Origin: Arthrobacter sp. S41
GTDB lineage: Bacteria > Actinomycetota > Actinomycetes > Actinomycetales > Micrococcaceae
Reading direction: 5' to 3'
Length of the DNA: 64,000 nt
Assembly (NCBI RefSeq): GCF_004320535.1
Contig: NZ_SIHY01000001.1
Span: 124,001-188,000 of the forward strand
Shown here: piece by piece, positions 55,590 to 64,000 of the stretch
Layout: each line of letters begins with the position of its first letter
Numbering within the stretch: position 1 is the stretch's first letter
Position numbers and translations under genes: made by a program
The notes under the pieces: generated by a model
Told to the model about the DNA's origin: nothing
The model's input: the letters and a program-made list of their open reading frames with translations, nothing else
Database searches by the model: none

Positions 55590-56285
55590 TTAGAAAAGGC
55601 GTCCAGCGGAGTCATCGACACCTCGCATCGCGTCATAATCCAAAGTGAGGCAACGAATTCCACGATCCTCGGCCAGCGTGCGGGCCTGCGGTTTGATCTG
55701 CTGGGCAGCGAAGATTCCGGTGACGGGTCGCAGCAAGGGATCACGATTGAGCAACTCTAGGTAGCGGGTGAGCTGTTCAACGCCGTCGATATCTCCGCGA
55801 CGCTTGAGCTCCACCGCAACGGTGGCGCCCTGGTGATCGCGCGCGAGGATGTCGACAGGACCAATAGGCGTCATGTATTCACGGCGGATGAGCTTATGAC
55901 CGTCACCGAGCAAGTCAATCTGTTCGGCGAGCAGACGCTGCAGATCAGCTTCGACGCCATCTTTGATGAGCCCTGGGTCGGTGCCAAGAATGTGTGCCGA
56001 GTCGTGCTCAAAACTGTGGAAGTTGATGGTCAACTTGTCATCGGTCTTGGCGCTGGCCACGGTCCACGTGGCAATAGCGCCCATCGCGGCGGCATCTTCG
56101 TCCGGCTCAACCTCGTGAAGAGTCAACGGCGGGTTCATCCAGTTCAATGGCTTGTAACTACCGCCATCGGAGTGAATTAGTACCGAACCATCGGCTTTGA
56201 CCATCACCAGACGAGTCGCCAATGGGAGGTGGGCACGAAGACGGCCCTCATAATCTACTGAACACTTTGCAACCACTAAACGCAC
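55590..56285 (-). CDS. nucS: Mismatch-specific endonuclease NucS (EndoMS)
   Basis: 231 residues. An N-terminal DNA-binding beta domain (1-110, with [13 protein letters not shown]) is followed by a restriction-like nuclease domain with GPVDILARD and AVELKRRG as the D...ExK site. It cuts both strands at mismatches and replaces MutSL in most actinobacteria; no mutS or mutL is in this window. GTG 56285 gives the family start ([13 protein letters not shown]); the upstream GTG 56294 lies against the -10 TAAAGT and is not usable. Confidence 0.93.
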   Translation of the reverse strand: MRLVVAKCSVDYEGRLRAHLPLATRLVMVKADGSVLIHSDGGSYKPLNWMNPPLTLHEVEPDEDAAAMGAIATWTVASAKTDDKLTINFHSFEHDSAHILGTDPGLIKDGVEADLQRLLAEQIDLLGDGHKLIRREYMTPIGPVDILARDHQGATVAVELKRRGDIDGVEQLTRYLELLNRDPLLRPVTGIFAAQQIKPQARTLAEDRGIRCLTLDYDAMRGVDDSAGRLF

Positions 56286-56292
56286 TTCACAC

Positions 56293-56298
56293 ACTTTA
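56293..56298 (-). promoter_or_regulatory. -10 box TAAAGT of nucS (leaderless)
   Basis: TANNNT box 7 nt before GTG 56285; overlapping an upstream GTG and so deciding between the two starts. Confidence 0.45.
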
Positions 56299-56344
56299 CT
56301 AGGTGGTTGCGTAATGCGCCGGGAGATACGGCATGATTAATGAC

Positions 56345-56695
56345 ATGCCTCGTTCAAATCGTCCACGCCGTCCCAAGAGTTCACGTCCGGGTAATGCGCG
56401 GAATCATGATGAAGAATCAGACTACGAAGCGGGCTCCGATGACTGGTTACAAAAAGCACGCTTTGGCGTGGTGCGACTGCAAGACGCCCCCGATGGTCAG
56501 TGGCACGTACGCAAAATCTCACCAATGAACGCGAGTAAGACTTATACCTGCCCTGGTTGCAATCGACAGATTGGCGTTGGAGTAGGGCATCTGGTGGCGT
56601 GGCGAGCGGACCACTGGTCCGGCGAGGACGCTGCAGCTACCGCGAGGCGACATTGGCATTCGCACTGCTGGGATACCCGTTCCTACCGTTACTAA
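56345..56695 (+). CDS. Conserved actinobacterial zinc-ribbon-like protein
   Basis: 116 residues. The first third is basic and Pro/Ser/Arg rich; the middle holds WHVRKISPMNASKTYTCPGC and the end ARRHWHSHCW. Two Cys and a His-x-His-Cys form a plausible zinc site. Proteins of this type are often labelled ATP/GTP-binding protein in databases without any nucleotide motif; I see none. ATG 56345 lies in a divergent promoter region shared with nucS. Function unknown. Confidence 0.7.
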   Translation: MPRSNRPRRPKSSRPGNARNHDEESDYEAGSDDWLQKARFGVVRLQDAPDGQWHVRKISPMNASKTYTCPGCNRQIGVGVGHLVAWRADHWSGEDAAATARRHWHSHCWDTRSYRY

Positions 56696-56724
56696 GCTTG
56701 GCTGAAGTATCAGCAGACAAGTAA

Positions 56725-58053
56725 CTAGCGGCGGTCCTGCCGTGCGATGAACACTTCACGCAAAAGAATCATGGCGCTGGCTGCAACCGGGATAGCCATC
56801 AACGCACCGGTGACTCCGGCCAAGGCGCCTCCGGCAATCACCGAGATCACCGCAACTGCACCTGGAACGGCAACGGCTCGACGCATGATGCGTGGGGAGA
56901 CGAAGTAGGCTTCAACCTGCAGGTAGCCGAAGTAGCAAACCGCGTAAATTACCGCAGTCTGCCAACCCAGCGAGAGCGTCACCAAGGTGACTAAAATTCC
57001 GGCGATGACACCGCCCACTAGCGGTATAAAAGCGAACACTGCGACAAGTAGGGTAAGCAAAGCAGTAAACGGAACGCCAAGTATGGTCATCAACAGCAGG
57101 GCAACCAATGCGTTCAGAACCGCCACAGTGGCCTGGCCCATGACGTAGTTACCTACCGAGCGGGTAATCCTTTCAGCTAACCCAGCGACCCGTTCTCGTT
57201 TTGAACGAGGGGCTAAGCGAAGCGAGAAGCCCATCATGCCTGGCAGTGAAGCTAAGAAGTAGATGGCCAAGACCAGAACAATCAGCACGCCAAACATCGA
57301 CTGTGCAACGGTTTGTGACACGCCGAGAACGCCACCAAAGACGTTGGTTACGGCACCTGAATCACCAAAGAACCGGTCAACCTCTTCCGTCACTCGTTCA
57401 GTGAGCGCGTACTGCGTATCAATGTCTTGAACCCATTGCGTGTTCAAGAAATCGGCCACGATCTCAGGCGCGCGAGCAATGAACGTGGAGATCTGATTAA
57501 CCAGTGTTGGAATGATCAGCGCCATGAAGCCACCAAAAATGATCAGCATCCCCACCATGGTTGCCACCACTGCTAGCGGTCGAGAAAGTCCCTTGCGCAT
57601 CAGGAAGCGAACCACCGGGTCCAGACCCAACGCAATAAACAGCGCAATGGCGATCCAAGTTAGTAGGGAACCAACGTTGGTTAGCAGGTAAAAACCGCCC
57701 AGCGCCAAACCCACACCGATCGTGGCCAAGAAGCCCATGGAGATCGGGTGCAACGAGGGGAACGGTTCAAATGTTTCTCCCGAATGGTGCTCGGGCTCTT
57801 CGCCCAGTGCCGCGGCGCGCTGAGGCACGTTAAGTAATTTGTTCAGGGTGGTGATCAGCCGGGGGACCAAACCGTCTTGCGCCGAAACAGTGTGCGGGGC
57901 CGTCGGTATAGGCCCAGTTGCCGAAGACGCGTCAGGAGCAGACGATCCAGTTGATGGTGATTCTGAACCGGATTGTGGCGTACTAACAACTTCGTCGGTC
58001 TCGTTGGGATCGCGGTGCTCACGCGGCTGATCTTGCTCCATGGCACTGAGCAT
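56725..58053 (-). CDS. AI-2E family (PerM-type) transporter
   Basis: 442 residues. A long hydrophilic N-terminus (1-105, Ser/Pro/Asp rich) is followed by about eight helices; motif PLVGGVIAGILVTLV near the C-terminus is typical of the family. Despite the name, most members have no proven autoinducer role; some export ions. The minus-strand gene stands alone. ATG 58053 is used; ATG 58041 is a possible alternative, and neither has a good Shine-Dalgarno. Confidence 0.87.
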   Translation of the reverse strand: MLSAMEQDQPREHRDPNETDEVVSTPQSGSESPSTGSSAPDASSATGPIPTAPHTVSAQDGLVPRLITTLNKLLNVPQRAAALGEEPEHHSGETFEPFPSLHPISMGFLATIGVGLALGGFYLLTNVGSLLTWIAIALFIALGLDPVVRFLMRKGLSRPLAVVATMVGMLIIFGGFMALIIPTLVNQISTFIARAPEIVADFLNTQWVQDIDTQYALTERVTEEVDRFFGDSGAVTNVFGGVLGVSQTVAQSMFGVLIVLVLAIYFLASLPGMMGFSLRLAPRSKRERVAGLAERITRSVGNYVMGQATVAVLNALVALLLMTILGVPFTALLTLLVAVFAFIPLVGGVIAGILVTLVTLSLGWQTAVIYAVCYFGYLQVEAYFVSPRIMRRAVAVPGAVAVISVIAGGALAGVTGALMAIPVAASAMILLREVFIARQDRR

Positions 58054-58202
58054 ATCGCGGTAATAAGATGATTTTGTGTTTCAAGACACCGAACGCAATA
58101 GCTAATGAGTCACTTCACAAGCGAAGAACGGAACCATGAATGCGCTGGACTCGTTAGACTTGGGACAGAACTGCTGTGAGACGTAGGCGAATAGGTGAAC
58201 TC

Positions 58203-59900
58203 GTGCGAAAAGTAATCTCCGTGATCGCGATGCTGCTAGGGGCTGCGGCCCTTGTAGTTGGCATCGGACAGAAGACCTTTTGGGCCCCGCCCGAAACGGT
58301 CACCGCTTCCATGCCGCAACTGGACGGTGAGGCGCCGCTGACATTGATCGAGCCATCGATCGATGATTCCAAACTGGACCCCATAGATCTGGTCATCAAG
58401 GGCAAGGGTGATTTCACCGCGTCTCTGGGCCGTAGCTATGACGTTGACGCTTGGGTTGATAAGGCAGCGCACGTTTCGCTGACCGGTATCGATACCGAGA
58501 ACCATAAGATGATTGCCGAGTATGTCAAGGGTGATGCGCAAGTACCTAACCCTGCTGGTGATGACATCTTCTTCGATTCCCAGAGTGCCGATGGCACCAT
58601 GACCTACCGCTGGACTGCTCCAGACTCCGGTGATTGGTCACTGCTGTTGGCTGCTGACGGAAAGGACGCCGCTCCAGTGGATATTTCCGTAACTTACGCC
58701 AATGACGATGCAATGCCATTCGCATTGCCACTGATTATTGCTGGCGCACTGCTGTTGGTCTTCGGACTGGCACTGCTGGTTATGCGTCCAGGTAAGCCAA
58801 AGACCAAGGGTACAAACACCCAGCACTCGGTGGCTGCTGCTGCCGTCGTTGCTTTGGCAATTTCTGGCGTGACCCTGCCAATGCAGCCTTCGGATGATGC
58901 AAGCGCATCCCCTTCGGAGTCTGCAGATGCTAGCTCCAGCCCAGCCTCCTCGGCTCCTGCCGATGAATCCGCTTCGGCATCTAGCAGCAAGAAGGAAACT
59001 ACCGAGTTCCCTGTGCTGACCGAAGAACAGCTGAAGAATGTTTTGGCTGATGTGCAGAAGCAGGTCGCTGCTGCTGACGAGAAGAACGACTCCAAGGCAT
59101 TGGAAGCTCGTACTGCCGGAGCCTTCAAGTACCTGCGTGGCAAGCGCTACGACATGCTGAAGGAGAAGTTCCAGGTTGATAAGCCAGAGGCCCTGAATAC
59201 TCAGGTTTTGCGTTCGGCCGCTGTACCAAACGCTAGTGGTGCCAAGTTCCCTCGCGTAATCTCCGTGGTTACCGCAAAGGACAACGACGCCAACACCTTG
59301 CCACAGGCTTTGACCTTGGTACAGAAGAGTGCTCGTGAAAACTACCAGGTAGTCTTTGCCGGCCAAATGCTGCCAAACTCTTCCTTCCCAGGTATTGCTG
59401 TGGGAGATCCTGCTACCAAGCAGTTGACCGCTGACGCCAAGAACTTGCAGATGACCCCTGAAAAGGCACTGGACGCACTGGGCGATGTTTTGACCAACGA
59501 GAAGTCGAAGCAGGCGGACAAATTCGCTGATTCTGATTTCATCAAGGCAATCCATGCCGCTCAGAAGTCTGAGTCAAAGGATGCTGACCAGGCAAAGGTG
59601 AGCTACAAGCGCAGTGTCAACAAGGGTGATACCTACGTAGTATCTACCCCAGACGGCGGCGCCATTGTTGCTGGCAAGCTGGAGAACAAGGCAAAGTTCG
59701 AACGAACTGAAGATGCTGATCCGCTCAAGAGCACGGACAAGCTCACCCAGCAGTTGTTGGGTAAGAATGAGTCCAACGGTAGCGTAGAAAGCACTTACGC
59801 TGAACCAGTAATGTTCTACATTCCTGCTGATGGCTCTGACGATAAGATCCAGCTGATCTCAGCTGATCAGGTCCTACTCGGTGTAAAGGAAGTTGACTAG
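58203..59900 (+). CDS. Large uncharacterised membrane protein with extracellular domain
   Basis: 565 residues. Helix 1 at about 4-22, an extracellular beta-rich domain at 25-170 (DGTMTYRWTAPDSGDWSLLL), helix 2 at 172-194, a short basic loop, helix 3 at about 209-225, a Ser/Ala-rich linker (about 230-262) and a C-terminal domain of about 300 residues outside the membrane, rich in Lys, Asp and Ala. I recognise no known domain. GTG 58203 is preferred over GTG 58176 because AGGTGA lies 5 nt before it. Operon with the TPR protein 5 nt downstream. Similar genes with this neighbour occur in other Arthrobacter-like genomes as far as I recall. Confidence 0.7.
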   Translation: MRKVISVIAMLLGAAALVVGIGQKTFWAPPETVTASMPQLDGEAPLTLIEPSIDDSKLDPIDLVIKGKGDFTASLGRSYDVDAWVDKAAHVSLTGIDTENHKMIAEYVKGDAQVPNPAGDDIFFDSQSADGTMTYRWTAPDSGDWSLLLAADGKDAAPVDISVTYANDDAMPFALPLIIAGALLLVFGLALLVMRPGKPKTKGTNTQHSVAAAAVVALAISGVTLPMQPSDDASASPSESADASSSPASSAPADESASASSSKKETTEFPVLTEEQLKNVLADVQKQVAAADEKNDSKALEARTAGAFKYLRGKRYDMLKEKFQVDKPEALNTQVLRSAAVPNASGAKFPRVISVVTAKDNDANTLPQALTLVQKSARENYQVVFAGQMLPNSSFPGIAVGDPATKQLTADAKNLQMTPEKALDALGDVLTNEKSKQADKFADSDFIKAIHAAQKSESKDADQAKVSYKRSVNKGDTYVVSTPDGGAIVAGKLENKAKFERTEDADPLKSTDKLTQQLLGKNESNGSVESTYAEPVMFYIPADGSDDKIQLISADQVLLGVKEVD

Positions 59901-59905
59901 TACCC

Positions 59906-60820
59906 ATGACTCAAGAGAACATCCCATCGACCCGCGGCGCGGTAGACCTGTCGGCCTTGGCTAACCAGGCCCCAAAGGCTGATGACAGCTCGGCGGCAGC
60001 TACTGCTGCTAGCTGGACCATCAATGTGGACGAGGCGGCTTTCCAACAGTTTGTTGGCTTGTCCCAGAACGTGCCAGCCATCGTTTCTTTGGGTTCGCCT
60101 CGTGTCCAGGTGTCAGTTGATCTTGATGCACTGCTCACTCGTTTGGTCGATTCCAAGGGCGGCAAGTTTGTCCTCGGCTTGGTTGACGCAGAAACCTACC
60201 CGCAGATTGCTCAAGCTTTCCAAGCCCAGCAAATCCCGATGGTTGTTGCGCTGATCAAGGGCCAACCGGTTCCGCTGTTCCAAGGCCCAGCGGCCGAAGA
60301 ACAGATCAGCCAGCTCTTTGTGCAGCTTGAACAGTTGGCAGTTCAGCAGGGTCTGAGCGGAACGGTTCCACCGTTCTCCGGAACTGCTACCGACACTGAG
60401 CCAGCACTGCCACCGTTGCATCAGAAGGCCATCGATGCCATTGATGCGGGGGACTACGCTGCAGCTGAAGCTGCTTATCACGAAGCGCTGAACGAGAAGC
60501 CAAACGACCACGATGCACAGGTTGGTATCTATCAGGTTCGTTTGCTTTCACGCACGCAGAACCTTGACCTGAACAAGTCACGCGAACAGGCTGCGCAGAA
60601 TCCAGAGGATATCGCTGCGCAGTTGGAAGTCGCTGATCTTGATGTCATCGGTGGCCACATAGAAGATGCGTTTGCTCGTTTGGTGACGCTGATTTCACGT
60701 TTGGTTGACGACGAACGTGAACGCGTTCGCCGCCGTCTCATTGAGCTTTACGCGGTGGTTGGTAATACCGATCCACGTGTTGCAGCCTCACGTCAGAAAT
60801 TGGCACGAGTGCTGTTCTAA
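59906..60820 (+). CDS. Thioredoxin-like/TPR protein (YbbN/CnoX type)
   Basis: 304 residues. A thioredoxin-fold domain at about 35-150 lacks the CxxC (the matching place reads LGSPRVQ), and a TPR-20 type helical domain follows from about 165 to the end. The layout is that of YbbN/CnoX chaperedoxins, which hold oxidised proteins for GroEL or DnaK; without cysteines only the chaperone role could apply. It starts 5 nt after the membrane protein gene, so the two are co-transcribed. Confidence 0.82.
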   Translation: MTQENIPSTRGAVDLSALANQAPKADDSSAAATAASWTINVDEAAFQQFVGLSQNVPAIVSLGSPRVQVSVDLDALLTRLVDSKGGKFVLGLVDAETYPQIAQAFQAQQIPMVVALIKGQPVPLFQGPAAEEQISQLFVQLEQLAVQQGLSGTVPPFSGTATDTEPALPPLHQKAIDAIDAGDYAAAEAAYHEALNEKPNDHDAQVGIYQVRLLSRTQNLDLNKSREQAAQNPEDIAAQLEVADLDVIGGHIEDAFARLVTLISRLVDDERERVRRRLIELYAVVGNTDPRVAASRQKLARVLF

Positions 60821-60831
60821 GTCACAGCAAT

Positions 60832-60876
60832 AAAGCGCCGCGGTTCAAAGAGAAATCTTTGAACCGCGGCGCTTTG
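60832..60876 (+). terminator. Terminator after the TPR gene
   Basis: A 20-bp stem, AAAGCGCCGCGGTTCAAAGA (60832-60851), a GAAA loop, and its complement, ending in TTT. It is the longest perfect stem in the window. Confidence 0.93.
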
Positions 60877-60928
60877 CTGTCTGCGAGGATAACTCCAAAG
60901 GATGATGTGTTCTGACTAGGGCAATTGC

Positions 60929-60934
60929 TAGGCT
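60929..60934 (+). promoter_or_regulatory. -10 box TAGGCT of the ABC exporter genes (leaderless)
   Basis: TANNNT box 6 nt before ATG 60941, without a Shine-Dalgarno. Confidence 0.45.
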
Positions 60935-60940
60935 AATTTT

Positions 60941-61705
60941 ATGAGTCAGATCGCACTGGATATCCGCGGCCTCGCCAAGCAATTTGGCCCCAAAGTCGCA
61001 GTGAACAACGTCAACTTGCAAGTTCCCACCGGATCTTTTTATGGTCTCGTCGGCCCCAACGGTGCAGGTAAAACGACAATGTTGTCGATGGCCACCGGCC
61101 TGCTTCGTCCGGACTCCGGCCAGGCGCTGGTCAATGGTCTGGACATCTGGGCCCAACCGCAAGAAGCCAAAGCGACCCTAGGCGTGCTGGCCGACGGGGT
61201 GAGGCAATTTGACCGTCTGACCGGCCGGCAACTGGTCAGCTACTCAGGTCTCTTGCGCGGAATGGACCGTGCAGAAGTTGCCCAGCGCACCGAAGATTTG
61301 CTGCGCGTGATGGACCTGAGTAACGACGGCGACAAACTGGTCGTGGACTATTCCGCCGGTATGACCAAGAAGATTTCCTTGGCCACAGCGATGATCCATT
61401 CTCCAAAACTTCTAGTTCTCGACGAACCTTTTGAAGCTGTTGACCCAGTCTCGGCAGCAAACATCCGAGACATTCTTAACGACTACGTTGCCTATGGCGG
61501 TACCGTAATCGTTTCCTCGCACGTGATGGATCTAGTGCAGCGTATGTGTACACACGTGGCAGTTATCGCCGGCGGTGTGCTCAAGGCGCAGGGTTCGGTA
61601 GACGATGTCCGTGGCGGCATGAGCTTGGAAGATCGCTTTGTGGATCTGGTTGGCGGACGCGGAAATAACGAAGGGTTGTCATGGTTGCGCACATCCTCAA
61701 ACTAA
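60941..61705 (+). CDS. ABC transporter ATPase (drug/lipid-exporter type)
   Basis: 254 residues. Walker A GPNGAGKT (38-45), Walker B LLVLDEPFEA and an H-loop SSH. The signature loop reads YSAGMTKK rather than LSGGQ, a form common in actinobacterial ABC-2-like exporters. With the following permease gene it overlaps by 25 nt, so the two are coupled. Substrate unknown. The probable promoter gives a leaderless mRNA. Confidence 0.88.
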   Translation: MSQIALDIRGLAKQFGPKVAVNNVNLQVPTGSFYGLVGPNGAGKTTMLSMATGLLRPDSGQALVNGLDIWAQPQEAKATLGVLADGVRQFDRLTGRQLVSYSGLLRGMDRAEVAQRTEDLLRVMDLSNDGDKLVVDYSAGMTKKISLATAMIHSPKLLVLDEPFEAVDPVSAANIRDILNDYVAYGGTVIVSSHVMDLVQRMCTHVAVIAGGVLKAQGSVDDVRGGMSLEDRFVDLVGGRGNNEGLSWLRTSSN

Positions 61706-63246
61706 AACTGAGATTGCTGGGCAACGGTTTTAAACGCTCAATCGGTCAACTGATCGGTGTGATCATCGGCGGCGTGTACGCCCTAGGGATGATCACGATG
61801 CTCACCATCTTCGCAGTGGTCTCGGCCGGTGAAACCACTATTGCTTCCGAAATCAGTATCATCACTGGATCGCTTGCCGTGCTCGGCTGGGCGATTATTC
61901 CGCCGCTACTGACCGGTGTAGATCTGACTCTGGAACCTTCGCGCTTTGTGCACTTTGGTATTCCTCAAAAAATCTTAGGCCCGGCACTGGTACTTTCTGG
62001 CTTCATCTCTGTGCCAGCGATACTCACCATTATCGGACTGATCGGTGCTTCACTGATTTGGCGCCTAGAGGTTGCCATCTTGCCGGTGGCTGTACTGGCA
62101 GCTTTAGCTACCGCGGTGATGGCTATACTGGTTTGCCAGTACCTGACCATCATGTCCACCGCACTGCGTGCTAAGCGCCGATTCCGCGAGCTTACCTTTG
62201 CCTTGTTGTTCCTTGTACTCATCTGCTTTGGCCCAATCATTTCTTCAGTAGCTTCAGCCGCCCAGAGCATGATGGATTGGCTTGCTCCACTGACCAATGT
62301 TCTGTCCTACACCCCATTGGGTGCCGCAGCTGCCTTGCCAGGAGCGCTGGCCTCGGGGAACTATGCGAAGTTTGCCATCTGTTTGGTACTGGCCATCGTT
62401 TACCTCGGTGGACTCTACTTCTTGGTCAACAAGGCCACAGCAGAAGCCACGGTGACCCCGCCGCCCGAACAACGCGCTGCTAAACAAAGTGGCCTCGGCT
62501 TTTTCAAGTTCGTTCCTGCCTCGCCGACTGGTGCCGTAGCTGCACGAGCATTAACCTACTGGTTCAAAGATCCGCGATATGCAATTGGTGTGCTGCTGGT
62601 GCCGGTTCTTCCGTTGATTTTCTGGTTCAGCGGCAATCAGTCCGGCGATTACACCATGATGTTCTTGACCGGACCGATCATTGGTATCTTGCTGGGCTTC
62701 TCAATTTCTGCAGATATCTCTTATGACAACACTGCTTTTGCGCTGCACATTCTTACTGGCGTTCATGGCAAGGCAGATAGGGCGGGGCGTGCCGCGGCCT
62801 GCTTCACCCTTTCGATTATTCCGGTGCTGCTGGCCGCAATTCTGCCTGGCGCCATTTCCGGCCAGAGCTGGCGAATTGCCGGGGACCTGGGGCTTTCCTT
62901 GGCCGCGTTGCTCATTGCGTTGGGAGTAGCTTCGCTGGCTTCGGCCCGGTACACCTATGCTGTTCCATTGCCGGGGGATAACCCCATGAAAACACCTCCG
63001 GGCAACGGAGTACGCGTGGCATTAACGCAGCTGGGAACCGTTGGTTCCATGGCGGTCTTGCTGATCCCGGTGTTGATTCCTTATGTGATCGGTTGGATCC
63101 AAAATTCTGCGGCGCTGGGTCTGGTGACCCTAGCGGTCGGACTAATCCTCGGAATGACGCTGTTGGTCGTTGGGATTATCGTTGGCGGAAAATGGTATGA
63201 GAAGCGGGCACCTGAACTAATGCAGGCTGTGATGCTGAACAAATAG
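61681..63246 (+). CDS. ABC transporter permease (two-module, ABC-2-like)
   Basis: 521 residues with about 12 helices in two sets and a cytoplasmic loop near 255-280 that carries PPPEQRAAKQSG. No lipobox and no binding protein gene nearby, so it is likely an exporter. It starts 25 nt inside the ATPase gene. A terminator follows at 63264. Confidence 0.87.
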   Translation: MVAHILKLKLRLLGNGFKRSIGQLIGVIIGGVYALGMITMLTIFAVVSAGETTIASEISIITGSLAVLGWAIIPPLLTGVDLTLEPSRFVHFGIPQKILGPALVLSGFISVPAILTIIGLIGASLIWRLEVAILPVAVLAALATAVMAILVCQYLTIMSTALRAKRRFRELTFALLFLVLICFGPIISSVASAAQSMMDWLAPLTNVLSYTPLGAAAALPGALASGNYAKFAICLVLAIVYLGGLYFLVNKATAEATVTPPPEQRAAKQSGLGFFKFVPASPTGAVAARALTYWFKDPRYAIGVLLVPVLPLIFWFSGNQSGDYTMMFLTGPIIGILLGFSISADISYDNTAFALHILTGVHGKADRAGRAAACFTLSIIPVLLAAILPGAISGQSWRIAGDLGLSLAALLIALGVASLASARYTYAVPLPGDNPMKTPPGNGVRVALTQLGTVGSMAVLLIPVLIPYVIGWIQNSAALGLVTLAVGLILGMTLLVVGIIVGGKWYEKRAPELMQAVMLNK

Positions 63247-63263
63247 CAGACTTGGTACCAGTA

Positions 63264-63320
63264 CGACACGGGCACACCGATCAGACGCAATTTTTGATCG
63301 ATGTTCCCGTGTCGTTTTTT
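63264..63320 (+). terminator. Terminator of the ABC exporter operon
   Basis: CGACACGGG (63264-63272) pairs with CCCGTGTCG (63306-63314), followed by six T. An inner GATC/GATC pair extends the structure. Confidence 0.9.
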
Positions 63321-63457
63321 GATGTTAAAACCCGGTGAATTCTGCGCCGTCCGCGCGGTCGAAACGAGGCAGGTGAGAGCGCCGTGAAGCGTGTTTTGGA
63401 CGTGGAATGTGGACAAGCTCCCATGAGCTAACGACCCACGTACAGACCAATACGTAT

Positions 63458-63463
63458 TAGACT
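63458..63463 (+). promoter_or_regulatory. -10 box TAGACT of the DUF3039 gene
   Basis: TANNNT box 7 nt before ATG 63471; a GAAGG directly before the ATG is too close to act as Shine-Dalgarno. Confidence 0.4.
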
Positions 63464-63470
63464 TGAAGGC

Positions 63471-63722
63471 ATGGTGGAACAGTCTGAAGAAACCCGTGGC
63501 GGCACAGCAACAATCGAACGTACCGAGACAACCCAGAGTGTCGAGGCCGGCGATCATGAGCGTTTTGCCCACTACGTCCAGAAAGAAAAGATCATGGAAT
63601 CGGCGATGTCCGGTGATCCAGTGATCGCTCTGTGCGGCAAGGTCTGGACCCCAGGCCGTGACCCAAAGAAGTTCCCGGTATGCCCTGAGTGCAAGGAAGT
63701 TTACGAATCCTTGATGGGTTAG
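63471..63722 (+). CDS. DUF3039 family protein
   Basis: 83 residues. An acidic, Thr/Glu-rich first half is followed by the conserved core ALCGKVWTPGRDPKKFPVCPECK, quoted here as parts: CGKVWTPGRDP and VCPECKEVYE. The three Cys may bind zinc. The family is confined to actinobacteria, has no known function and often lies just before a DEAD-type helicase gene, as here. Confidence 0.9.
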   Translation: MVEQSEETRGGTATIERTETTQSVEAGDHERFAHYVQKEKIMESAMSGDPVIALCGKVWTPGRDPKKFPVCPECKEVYESLMG

Positions 63723-63776
63723 TGCCTAAGAAATAAAGCACTAGTTCACACACAGCACGCGGCCGGGAAAAGGTAT

Positions 63777-64000
63777 ATGACCGAGACACTTTTTGATTTT
63801 GGTGACAAGCTTCCACTGGAAGACAAACTCCCTTTAGCGTATCCGGAGCGTACGGCCTGGGGCACCGGGCCTAAGCTTCGAGCTTGGCAGGCGGAAGCAC
63901 TGGCTCAGTACTTTGATACTGAGCCCAAAGACTTTATGGCAGTGGCTACCCCTGGTGCGGGTAAAACCACGTTTGCACTGCGCCTTGCAAAAGTTTTGAT
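63777..64000 (+). CDS. Superfamily 2 DNA/RNA helicase (3' partial)
   Basis: The first 74 codons of a helicase, cut by the window end. WGTGPKLRAWQAEAL is the Q-motif-like opening and ATPGAGKTTFAL the Walker A motif. ATG 63777 has GGGAAAAGG just upstream. In related genomes the full gene is a DEAD/DEAH-type helicase of about 550-600 residues; only the first motif can be seen here. Confidence 0.85.
   Translation, partial: MTETLFDFGDKLPLEDKLPLAYPERTAWGTGPKLRAWQAEALAQYFDTEPKDFMAVATPGAGKTTFALRLAKVL

Overview
This window is an ordinary chromosomal stretch of a moderately high-GC actinobacterium, most likely a member of the Micrococcaceae close to Glutamicibacter/Arthrobacter. The lineage call rests on actinobacterial hallmark genes: a fused E2-E1 2-oxoglutarate dehydrogenase (Kgd type), a SigR/RsrA thiol-stress pair, the 24-residue ribosomal protein bL37, the mismatch endonuclease NucS, DUF2550 and DUF3039 proteins, an ssrA tag ending in DFALAA, and the gene order argS-lysA-hom-thrC-thrB-rho-prfA-prmC-tsaC-wecA-atpI-atpBEFHAGDC, which matches the order known from mycobacteria. 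There are no insertion sequences, prophages, CRISPR arrays or rRNA genes.

Layout. 1-2.3 kb: end of an M23 peptidase gene, smpB and tmRNA (ribosome rescue). 2.4-7.7 kb: a YrdB-like membrane protein, then a tight minus-strand operon aroA-rsgA-hisN-dtxR-like-crcB-crcB. 7.8-9.0 kb: divergent sigR-rsrA, then bL37 on the minus strand. 9.1-13.7 kb: an SGNH-like protein and kgd. 14.1-18.9 kb: two overlapping CNNM/hemolysin-type transporter genes, a zinc-type ABC ATPase and permease, and a convergent Fur/Zur regulator. 19.0-25.4 kb: metallo-beta-lactamase, sulfurtransferase, HIT and an uncharacterised protein, then hrpA. 25.8-31.2 kb: a three-gene ABC importer of the TrpX type, then GNAT, MFS and VIT genes on the minus strand. 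31.3-44.7 kb: tRNA-Arg(CCG), argS, the aspartate-family genes, rho, prfA, prmC, tsaC and wecA. 44.8-53.0 kb: the complete F1Fo ATP synthase operon with atpI before it and DUF2550 after it. 53.2-64 kb: an epimerase, nagA, nucS, a zinc-ribbon protein, an AI-2E-type permease, a large membrane protein with a TPR/thioredoxin-like partner, an ABC exporter pair, DUF3039 and the start of a helicase.

No clearly new multi-gene system is visible. The most informative signals are regulatory. sigR carries a match to the SigR promoter consensus far enough upstream to give an N-terminally extended isoform, and a second TANNNT promoter that would give the short form. aroA has no canonical start codon, but an ATC sits behind a good Shine-Dalgarno. 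About ten genes have a TANNNT box 5-7 nt before the start codon and no Shine-Dalgarno, so they are probably leaderless; a possible 38-codon leaderless ORF overlaps the start of atpI. The CNNM gene has a structured leader that could hide its ribosome binding site. Rho carries a long Asn/Arg-rich repetitive insertion, and an SGNH-like protein lacks the catalytic residues.
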